Source of the DNA: Clostridia bacterium
GTDB lineage: Bacteria > Bacillota > Clostridia > Oscillospirales > CAG-272
Length of the DNA stretch: 35,585 nucleotides
Assembly (NCBI GenBank): GCA_017451915.1
Contig: JAFTNJ010000028.1
Location: 1 to 35,585 of the forward strand
Reading direction: 5' to 3'
Within the stretch, counting starts at the first letter, position 1. Every line of letters starts with the position of its first letter. Shown in pieces: positions 9,413-15,448 of this stretch. The notes beneath the pieces are model-generated. The model was not told the DNA's origin. It searched no databases and saw only the letters and a program-made list of their open reading frames with translations. A program made the translations under genes and the position numbers.

Positions 9413-9947
9413 CCGATTCTTCTGTGTATAATTCATCGTAATACCAACGGATAGGATTTTCATAAATATAATTCGATCTTGTTTTGTAATCTTCTTTATT
9501 TCGTATCACATGTTCAATAAATGATTTTTGCCAAATAGGTCTACCAACCTTTTTTGTCACCGCTCCTTTGAACTGCTTCACCATCCGTTCCACCGTAGGG
9601 GCGACCTGTGGTCGCCCGTATTCATCGGCAGAAATAACAACCATTATATGTAGGTGATTCGGCATAATCACATAGGAATATAGTGATACCGCAGGATATG
9701 TTTGATTCCATCGTTCTAATTCGTCTAAAACGATCTTACCTATATTTGATAATGGCAGATTTTGCGGGCGAACACAGTTCGCCCCTACGGAACGCCAATT
9801 AAATTTCTGCGGATCAATCGATCCGTTCCAAAAGTAATTCTTTCTGTTTTCCGTACAGATCGTTACAAAATATGCACCGGGAGAACTATAATCATAATTC
9901 TTTAACCGTATATCTTTTCTTTTCGGCAATTCTTTTTCCTTATCCAT
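9384..9947 (-). CDS. REP-associated tyrosine transposase (RAYT, Y1/HUH family)
   Basis: A 187-residue single-domain HUH nuclease related to IS200/IS605 TnpA that acts on REP palindromes. The N-terminus LKNYDYSSPGAYFVTICTE and the metal-binding HUH motif in MPNHLHIMV are clear, as is the C-terminal WQKSFIEHVIRNKEDY segment with the likely catalytic tyrosine. The ATG at 9947 is chosen because GGGTGATGAA lies just before it and the promoter overlaps any longer frame. Two REP palindromes lie inside the coding sequence (9595-9617 and 9766-9787) and are translated in frame as GRPQVAPT and GANCVRPQ. Confidence 0.9.
   Translation of the reverse strand: MDKEKELPKRKDIRLKNYDYSSPGAYFVTICTENRKNYFWNGSIDPQKFNWRSVGANCVRPQNLPLSNIGKIVLDELERWNQTYPAVSLYSYVIMPNHLHIMVVISADEYGRPQVAPTVERMVKQFKGAVTKKVGRPIWQKSFIEHVIRNKEDYKTRSNYIYENPIRWYYDELYTEESEDGPSPMPL
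9595..9618 (+). repeat. REP palindrome inside the RAYT gene
   Basis: GTAGGGGCGACC-tgt-GGTCGCCC: an 8-bp perfect palindrome (9599-9606 / 9610-9617) with the GTAG head also found in the other REP units here. Confidence 0.85.
9766..9790 (-). repeat. Second REP palindrome inside the RAYT gene
   Basis: GGGCGAAC-aca-GTTCGCCC followed by CTACGG. It is the same unit in the opposite orientation. Confidence 0.85.
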
Positions 9948-9950
9948 TTC

Positions 9951-10012
9951 ATCACCCACACTATTATAACACAAAATCGGCAGAGGAAGCAATCCCCCTG
10001 CCAAAATTTGTT
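9951..10012. repeat. Right-end repeat of the RAYT element, with promoter
   Basis: CTATTATAACAcAAAAtCGGCAGAG...CTGCC recurs at 30581-30626 in the same orientation. On the minus strand it contains TATAAT (9963-9968) with TTGCTT 18 bp further upstream, a plausible RAYT promoter that would give a very short leader. Confidence 0.7.
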
Positions 10013-10013
10013 T

Positions 10014-10062
10014 GTAGGGGCGTTCATTGAACGCCCGCGGGCGAACGCAGTTCGCCCCTACC
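10014..10062. repeat. Inverted pair of REP units (BIME-like)
   Basis: GTAGGGGCGTTC-att-GAACGCCC is followed 2 nt later by GGGCGAAC-gca-GTTCGCCCCTACC, i.e. two REP units head to head, just upstream of the RAYT gene. Confidence 0.85.
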
Positions 10063-10114
10063 GAGTGACGGGAACATCCTTATGAGAATCTGCCAAAGGT
10101 GCCTCGCGCTTTCA

Positions 10115-10519
10115 TTATTTCTCGCAGAAGAATTCCAGCTCCTCGCCAACCGGGCCAATGCAAAAGGCAATGCGGGCGGGACATCTGGGGTTCGACGGAA
10201 TAACGATGTCATTGGGCTCCTGGGTGATCTCGTAGCCAGCGGCACGTACCGTTTCTACGCAAACGTCGGTATCCTCCACCGCCAGGGCGATGTGGCGCAG
10301 AGCCCCTGCCCCCAGTCGGTCGGTACCGTTGGCAAAGATCTCTAAGATCCCCGCGCCGGTGTCCAGCATCACGGCGGCCTTATCCTCCTTGCCCCAGCTT
10401 CGCAGAACCGGGAGACCTAACAGGTCGTGATAAAAATGAATCGTCTTTTCATAATGCTCCACGCCACAGCACTTGAGGGCTACGTGGTGGATGCCGGTAA
10501 TCTTGGGCTTGGTTGCCAT
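10115..10519 (-). CDS. VOC family protein (glyoxalase/dioxygenase fold)
   Basis: A 134-residue vicinal-oxygen-chelate protein. Metal ligands fit the family: His in GIHHVAL, Glu in GILEIF, His in LRHIALAV and Glu near the C-terminus in EELEFF. Methylmalonyl-CoA epimerase, glyoxalase I and antibiotic-resistance proteins share this layout, so the substrate is not assignable. The ATG at 10519 follows AAGGAG with 8-nt spacing. Monocistronic with its own consensus promoter. Confidence 0.85.
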   Translation of the reverse strand: MATKPKITGIHHVALKCCGVEHYEKTIHFYHDLLGLPVLRSWGKEDKAAVMLDTGAGILEIFANGTDRLGAGALRHIALAVEDTDVCVETVRAAGYEITQEPNDIVIPSNPRCPARIAFCIGPVGEELEFFCEK

Positions 10520-10559
10520 AAGAGAGCTCTCCTTTCCAATCTGCAAATGAACTACCCCT

Positions 10560-10588
10560 ATTATAGCAGGTCTTGGAGAAAATGTCAA
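10560..10588 (-). promoter_or_regulatory. Consensus sigma-A promoter of the VOC gene
   Basis: Minus strand: perfect TTGACA (10583-10588), 17-bp spacer, perfect TATAAT (10560-10565). It begins 3 nt after the stop of the preceding lipoprotein gene. Confidence 0.9.
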
Positions 10589-10591
10589 CGC

Positions 10592-12382
10592 TTATTGCAA
10601 AAAGGAATTCAGCTTGGCGCGATCGATCACCTGATAGACGGCATAGCCCTTCTCGCTTTGCAGGCTGATGTAAAGCTCCTGATCCTTTTTCAGCTCCTCC
10701 ACCGAAAGATCCACCACCATGCGAAGCTCTCCATACCCAAGCATCACACCGCCGCCATTGGTATACATCGCATTGACGGGCTTTTCATTCAGCATCCAGA
10801 CCTGCGTACCGGTGGGAGCCCGCAGAGAAAAGGAAAAGCGAAGGTAGCCGTTATCCAGGGGCTGAACCCGCATGGCCGACACGGTAGCAGCCTCTCCGGC
10901 ACTGCCCAACCGCGCAATGCTCAGACGGATCTCCTCCCCCGTCGGCTGGCCGCAGGTAAGATAGAGCACCTCCCGCGCCGCCAAAGGATCCTCCTTGGGA
11001 CTCTCGTCTACCACGGCGTCGGGCAGGACGGCCGCATCGGGCTCCAGAATTCCCAGATTGGCAAGCGCCAAAAGGTTGTGATAGCCAAACTGATAGTTTG
11101 CCGCATAGTCAACCTCCTGCCGGGAGGATTCCATCAACACCGCCTCCATGCATTGCTGGGCCACCAGGAAGGCCTCGCTCCGCGATTTTCCCTCGTTTTG
11201 TGCCTTGAGATAAGAATAATAGAAATAAAAGAAATTGCTCCCCTCCTGCATTTCCTCCAAAGAAACGCGGCAGCTGATGCCGTTATTGGCCATCGCAGAC
11301 GTGGCGGCAAAGGCACCGAGGCACCCGTTGTTCAGGGCGGTACGTACCAAATGGAAATCCAGACCCGCGGCGGTCTCGCAGGAATGCAGCGTCAGAAAGT
11401 AGGGAGAGGCCCCCAAAACCGAAGCAATCTCCTCGTAGGTAAGCAACGACTCTCGGGATTCCGTCCCCTTCTCGTCAAAGTAGGTGCGAAAGAGCATGTT
11501 CTTCGAGCCGTGGGACGAAACGAAGAACTCCGCCGCTCCTCTCTCGTTCTCGGCGCGCAGGGTTTCCAGGCTACAATCTCCCAACACCGGGGTTGGAGTG
11601 ACCATGGCCCCCTTTTGGTTGGCGTACAGCCGTGGCGCATCCACCAGCCCCCACTCGCTCTCGGCACGGGACAGGAAGGTGGCAAAATCGTCCACGGGTG
11701 GGCGGTCAACGTAGCAACGGAAGATGGAAGAGCTCCAGCCAACCACTGGCAACCGCTCCCCCGCCCAGTCCTTCCAAAAAGCCTGATAATTGTTTGCGTA
11801 AGCCGAAAACTCGCCGCTCCCCAGAGGCAACCGCGCCACACGCCAGGAGGGTGTGAGACAGACCTCCCCGGCTCCGGCAAAATGGTCGGCCAGATTGAAG
11901 TTCTCCAAAAGGGCGGGATCGTTCTCAAGATTGGAATAGAAATAGTCGCTGAAGAAGGGCTTTTGCAGGTCGTAGGAGTCCCTCATTTGTACCTTGTACT
12001 CCAGCAGGAAGGGGGGCACCATGTAGGAGGCACCAAAGATCTGAATACCGTCCAGCCGTCCGGTCTTGGTCTTTTGTTCTTCCTGCAACAGCGTATAGAC
12101 CTCCCCTGCCGTGGACAGATCCTTCACGTCCAGAACAAAAACGTCGTGCTCCTCGTAAGAAGCCAGAATCTGCCCAATGGCGGCCTCGTCCTCCCGCGTC
12201 AGATAGGCCGAATTGAGAAGAACGAAGTAATACGCCTCTTTTGCCGGCACGATGGGATCGGGCTCCGCAGTGGTACCGGCAGAGGTGGAAGCCGCGGGAG
12301 GAGGCTCCACCGCGCAGGCCACCGCCCCCAGCAGCAGACAGAAGCTCAGCATCAGCAAAGCAAACCGTTGGATCATTTTCAT
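10592..12382 (-). CDS. Lipoprotein with clan CD (caspase/gingipain-like) cysteine protease domain
   Basis: A 596-residue predicted surface lipoprotein. A hydrophobic signal ends in VAC (Cys23), followed by a Pro/Ala/Ser/Thr-rich linker. Residues about 50-380 look like a caspase-hemoglobinase fold: a His291 in FFVSSHGS and, 44 residues later, Cys335 in YFLTLHSCETA. The His-Gly plus hydrophobic-strand-Cys layout and spacing are those of clan CD peptidases such as C25 gingipains. The C-terminal part (about 480-596) may form a beta sandwich. The ATG at 12382 follows GGAGG with 8-nt spacing and overlaps the MerR-gene stop as ATGA. It could process surface or secreted proteins. The protease call is from motifs only; it could also be inactive. 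Confidence 0.7.
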   Translation of the reverse strand: MKMIQRFALLMLSFCLLLGAVACAVEPPPAASTSAGTTAEPDPIVPAKEAYYFVLLNSAYLTREDEAAIGQILASYEEHDVFVLDVKDLSTAGEVYTLLQEEQKTKTGRLDGIQIFGASYMVPPFLLEYKVQMRDSYDLQKPFFSDYFYSNLENDPALLENFNLADHFAGAGEVCLTPSWRVARLPLGSGEFSAYANNYQAFWKDWAGERLPVVGWSSSIFRCYVDRPPVDDFATFLSRAESEWGLVDAPRLYANQKGAMVTPTPVLGDCSLETLRAENERGAAEFFVSSHGSKNMLFRTYFDEKGTESRESLLTYEEIASVLGASPYFLTLHSCETAAGLDFHLVRTALNNGCLGAFAATSAMANNGISCRVSLEEMQEGSNFFYFYYSYLKAQNEGKSRSEAFLVAQQCMEAVLMESSRQEVDYAANYQFGYHNLLALANLGILEPDAAVLPDAVVDESPKEDPLAAREVLYLTCGQPTGEEIRLSIARLGSAGEAATVSAMRVQPLDNGYLRFSFSLRAPTGTQVWMLNEKPVNAMYTNGGGVMLGYGELRMVVDLSVEELKKDQELYISLQSEKGYAVYQVIDRAKLNSFLQ

Positions 12383-13485
12383 ACTTGTTTCCTCCGAAAT
12401 ACGTAATAGCAAAAGATCTTACCAAGATGGAGATAGTCCCCGCTTTTGTGCTCCACGATCAAATAGTCCTCTCCGTCCACGTGGCGGAGCTCGTAATGCT
12501 CGGCCACCCCCATGGTGGGATTAAGGAGAACGCCCGCCGTGTAGGAAAGGGGCTGAGGGTGCGTACCGGAGCCCGCGCGACCAAAGCGGACGCATTGCCC
12601 GCGGGAAAAAAACTCCAGACCCGTATACATTCCGCGGCCCCCACCGACGGAGGGGTGCGGGGAGAAGCCGGCGGGATCCCGGATCAGATCAAAGGCCTCC
12701 CATTTGCCCAGCACCCGATCGTCGGGCACAAAGGGCAGCTCCAGATCGTCCTTTGCCACAAAGGTTTCCTTTTCGGTATAGGCGCGCCGATCCACCCTTC
12801 GGTAGATCCGCGTACAGTCCGCGGCATCCTCGGTCAAGCATTTGTCCACCATCCAATTCAACAAAAGGTATTCCGTGTCCCCCAAGGTCACCGTTCGGTA
12901 GCGATTGGGAACGATGATGTTTCGCTCCGCCAACACGAAATAGAGGATTCCCCGCGTCCAGAAATAGGTCCATACGTGACCTCCGCCGGGGAGGAAAAAG
13001 ATGGTTTTGAGGAGTGTGTCCCCCGGGAGCAGCCCCGCTTCCCCATCAAAGGAAGCGTCGGGAGAAAGATCACCGCAGTAGTCCCACCGTCCCACCACGT
13101 CGGGGTCATCTGTAAACTCCAGGGCACGGATCTGGGCAGTAAGCGAAAGGATCCCTTGCTCGGGAACCTCACACGCCTGATCGATCTGACGGATCCGCTC
13201 CCGATCCATACGGATCTGCTCCCGCAGGGCATTCTTTTTTTGACTGTACATGGCTGTCTGCAGGCTTTGAGGGCTTTGCAAAAAACGCTTGATCTCCTCC
13301 AGGGAGAAGCCCAGATCCTTCAGATGCCGTATTTTTTGATAGTCCCCGATCTTATCGGGATGATAATAGCGATACCCGCTGAAATCGTCCACAACGTCGG
13401 CGCAAAGAAGCCCCAAACGGTCATAATACCGCAGGGTCTGCACGCTGACCTTGCAAATGCTTGCCATTTCTCCAATTTTAAGCAC
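12379..13485 (-). CDS. MerR family regulator with duplicated C-terminal sensor domain
   Basis: A 368-residue activator. Residues 1-70 form the MerR winged helix (LKIGEMASICKVSVQTLRYYDRLGLL), then a coiled-coil dimerisation helix to about 115. The rest contains two related modules, each opening with D-x-V-x-G-(R/K)-W (DPDVVGRWDY and DDRVLGKWEA), likely lipocalin-like ligand domains. The GTG at 13485 is chosen over the ATG at 13512: GGGAGG lies 7 nt before the GTG, the protein then begins at the usual MerR position, and the ATG overlaps the promoter -10 box. The inducer is unknown. It is co-translated with the lipoprotein gene. Confidence 0.85.
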   Translation of the reverse strand: MLKIGEMASICKVSVQTLRYYDRLGLLCADVVDDFSGYRYYHPDKIGDYQKIRHLKDLGFSLEEIKRFLQSPQSLQTAMYSQKKNALREQIRMDRERIRQIDQACEVPEQGILSLTAQIRALEFTDDPDVVGRWDYCGDLSPDASFDGEAGLLPGDTLLKTIFFLPGGGHVWTYFWTRGILYFVLAERNIIVPNRYRTVTLGDTEYLLLNWMVDKCLTEDAADCTRIYRRVDRRAYTEKETFVAKDDLELPFVPDDRVLGKWEAFDLIRDPAGFSPHPSVGGGRGMYTGLEFFSRGQCVRFGRAGSGTHPQPLSYTAGVLLNPTMGVAEHYELRHVDGEDYLIVEHKSGDYLHLGKIFCYYVFRRKQV

Positions 13486-13510
13486 CGGCTCGCCTCCCTT
13501 CTCTTCCTCC

Positions 13511-13541
13511 ATTATAACACTATAGTAAACTATAGTGTCAA
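13511..13541 (-). promoter_or_regulatory. MerR-type promoter with 19-bp spacer and palindromic operator
   Basis: Minus strand: TTGACA (13536-13541) and TATAAT (13511-13516) are both perfect but 19 bp apart, the over-long spacing that MerR proteins correct by DNA distortion. The perfect 22-bp palindrome ACACTATAG-TTTA-CTATAGTGT (13517-13538) fills the spacer. This predicts autoregulation of the merR-lipoprotein operon. Confidence 0.9.
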
Positions 13542-13551
13542 GCCCTTTTTG

Positions 13552-13588
13552 AAAAAAAGCCCCAAATCTTTAAGAAAAGATTTGGGGC
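13552..13588 (-). terminator. Terminator of the purine permease gene
   Basis: A 13-bp perfect stem (13559-13571 / 13576-13588), 4-nt loop, then seven T residues on the minus strand. Confidence 0.92.
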
Positions 13589-13619
13589 CGATTGTGTTTG
13601 GTTGTGGATTTTGTCCGCC

Positions 13620-15029
13620 TCAATGGGTCAGAAGCAGCATGGCCACAAAGAGGGCGGCGATCACCCAGGAGCTGGCCTTGATCTTCTTGCCGTCTCCGCA
13701 GAAGATGCTGATCACAATGTAGGAGATCAGACCAAAGGCGATACCGTAGGAAATGTTGTAGGTAAAGGGCATGACGGCCATGGTGAGGAAGGCGGGCACC
13801 GAGATCTTAAAATCGTTCCAATCAATGTTCATGACCGACGAGATCATCAAAAGACCAACGTAGATCAGTGCCGCTGCCGTGGCGCACCCGGGAATGAGCT
13901 GCGCGATGGGACTTAAGAACATGGCAATAAAGAAGAAGATTCCGCAAAATACCGAGGTCAGGCCCGTGCGTCCTCCTGCGGCCACGCCTGCGTTCACCTC
14001 ACTGAAGGTGGTCACCGTGGAGGTGCCGCAAATGGCTCCGGTGGTGGTAGCAATGGCATCCGAAAGCATTCCCCGATTCATGTTCAGGGGCTCGCCGTGC
14101 TCGTCCATCAGGCCGGCTCTCTCACAGGCGGCGTAGAGCGTGCCCAGGGTATCAAACATATCCACCATGCAAAAGGCCAAGGCCGTGGTGGCAATGGTCA
14201 AAACCAGATTGGCGTTCCCGTGCGCCGCGGTGTAGGCCGAAAAGTCAAATCCGTTGAGAAAGACCTGCAGGAAGGATTGATCAAAAAACTCGCCAAAGGC
14301 GGCAAAGGGGCTGACCACCGTGATCTCCATCTGCGCGTAAAAGCCCTCTACGGTCAGACCCAGCAGGTAGTAAAGACCCATGCCTCCCAAAATTCCGATG
14401 AGAACCGAACCGCGGACACCCTTGTGGCTCATGATAACGATGGCAAGAAAGGTAAAAAAGGTAACGACCATGGGCATGATCTGTCCCCAATCCTGGGTGA
14501 GGAGGTTGAAGGAGCCCAGATCCACGCAGGTGGAGGGGCTGGGCACCACGATCCCCGCGTTCTGCAACCCCAGGAGCGCAATGAACAGACCAATTCCGGG
14601 AGGAATGGCCTTTCGCACCGCATCGGGAAGCGACTCAAAGATCTTTTTCCGCAGGCCGGTGACTGTGAGGAAGATGAACACCAGACCCTCCAGAAGGATC
14701 AGCACCAGGGCGTTGGCATAGGAAAGCCCAAAGCCGATGCACACGGTATAAACGAAAAAGGCGTTCAGTCCCATACCGCTGGCCTGAGCCAGAGGGAGAT
14801 TGGCCAAAAGACCCGCCAAAATGGTACCCACCACCGCGGAGATGGCCGTGGCGATATAGATTGCTCCATAGGAAACCCCAAGGGGATTGGAGCCGTCGCC
14901 AAAGGGATCGGCGAACATATTGGCATTGACCATAAGTATGTAAACCATCGAGAAGAACGTGGTCATGCCGGCAATCAGTTCGGTTCTGACCGAGGTGTTC
15001 CGTTCCTTCAGTTTAAAAAATCGATCCAT
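13620..15029 (-). CDS. NCS2 family purine permease (AzgA/PbuG-like)
   Basis: A 469-residue membrane transporter with 12-14 hydrophobic segments. The AzgA subgroup is recognisable from the N-terminal ERNTSVRTELIAGMTTFFSM, from ASGMGLNAFF, from MVDMFDTLGTL and from ICGTSTVTTFSE. Members import guanine, hypoxanthine or adenine with protons. AAAAGGAG lies 7 nt before the ATG. In the ancestral order it probably followed guaA, a purine gene, before the island was inserted between them. A structured leader suggests RNA-level control. Confidence 0.93.
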   Translation of the reverse strand: MDRFFKLKERNTSVRTELIAGMTTFFSMVYILMVNANMFADPFGDGSNPLGVSYGAIYIATAISAVVGTILAGLLANLPLAQASGMGLNAFFVYTVCIGFGLSYANALVLILLEGLVFIFLTVTGLRKKIFESLPDAVRKAIPPGIGLFIALLGLQNAGIVVPSPSTCVDLGSFNLLTQDWGQIMPMVVTFFTFLAIVIMSHKGVRGSVLIGILGGMGLYYLLGLTVEGFYAQMEITVVSPFAAFGEFFDQSFLQVFLNGFDFSAYTAAHGNANLVLTIATTALAFCMVDMFDTLGTLYAACERAGLMDEHGEPLNMNRGMLSDAIATTTGAICGTSTVTTFSEVNAGVAAGGRTGLTSVFCGIFFFIAMFLSPIAQLIPGCATAAALIYVGLLMISSVMNIDWNDFKISVPAFLTMAVMPFTYNISYGIAFGLISYIVISIFCGDGKKIKASSWVIAALFVAMLLLTH

Positions 15030-15190
15030 ACAACTTCTCCTTTTGCTTAAAAAACCTCCCGCGCCGGGGCTTTCCCGGATCGGTTAGGGAAAAGGCGGCC
15101 CGGGATCCTTTGATCTCAAGCCACCAACGGGCAGATTCCCTCCGGGAATCGCGGACGCCCGCGAGAAATCCCCGCAAGCCATCCCACAAT
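15030..15190 (-). promoter_or_regulatory. Structured 5' leader of the purine permease gene
   Basis: About 160 nt between promoter and start. On the minus strand it forms GATTCCC-gga-GGGAATC nested inside CGGGC...GCCCG, then CCGGG-aaagc-CCCGG, then a GC-rich stretch followed by TTTTTT (15049-15054) right before the ribosome binding site. This looks like an attenuator or riboswitch. I do not recognise a known purine, PRPP or ppGpp aptamer in it. Confidence 0.4.
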
Positions 15191-15196
15191 GGAATC

Positions 15197-15225
15197 ATTA
15201 TAGCATAAAAGCCCAACAATTACAA
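15197..15225 (-). promoter_or_regulatory. Promoter of the purine permease gene
   Basis: Minus strand TTGTAA (15220-15225), 17-bp spacer, TATAAT (15197-15202). Confidence 0.7.
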
Positions 15226-15257
15226 GCCGTTCCGAAAGAATTTCTTCGAAAAGGGTC

Positions 15258-15292
15258 GAAAAAAGTGGCCCGCCCCAAAAGGGGCAGGCCAC
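15258..15292 (-). terminator. Terminator downstream of the nuclease gene
   Basis: GTGGCC-t-GCCCC / GGGGC-g-GGCCAC hairpin (15265-15292) followed by seven T on the minus strand. It may be the original terminator of guaA left behind when the island was inserted, since it lies outside the island's candidate ends. Confidence 0.8.
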
Positions 15293-15411
15293 GGGAAGTT
15301 TTTTTCACTCGCTCCTGAAAAACAAATCGTAAACAGATTTGCTTATGGGATTTAGCTCAAGGTCTTAGGATTATTTCAATCATTTAGACGGCAAGGACTA
15401 TCTGATTTTTT

Positions 15412-15428
15412 GTTGCCATAGTGTTGCC
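15412..15428 (+). repeat. Paired GTTGCC motifs, left side of nuclease segment
   Basis: GTTGCC at 15412-15417 and 15423-15428 are 11 bp apart, like integrase arm-type sites. A matching pair lies at 17604-17620, beyond the other end of the nuclease gene. In 15293-15448 nothing else is recognised. Confidence 0.5.
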
Positions 15429-15448
15429 GCATGGTAATAAAAGATTGA

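Noticed and set aside
10427-12406. Very long open frame (about 659 codons) on the plus strand
   Set aside because: It is antisense to the lipoprotein gene, is rich in unusual residue runs, has no ribosome binding site, and arises from GC-rich codon use of the real gene.
13485-13512. ATG at 13512 as the MerR start
   Set aside because: It overlaps the -10 box of a strong promoter, whereas the GTG at 13485 has a proper ribosome binding site and the usual MerR N-terminus.
12241-13722. Plus-strand open frame of about 493 codons
   Set aside because: It runs antisense through the MerR gene, its promoter and the permease terminator, which no real gene would do.
15131-15142. ATTCCCTCC as a third guaA-like attachment core
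   Set aside because: It is part of a hairpin in the permease leader and matches the guaA tail in too few positions.
15030-15190. Known purine riboswitch before the permease gene
   Set aside because: The conserved junction and loop sequences of the purine aptamer are absent, so only an unknown structured leader is claimed.
15293-15448. tRNA gene as the island's integration site
   Set aside because: No cloverleaf is recognisable here or at the other island end; guaA's 3' end is the better candidate.
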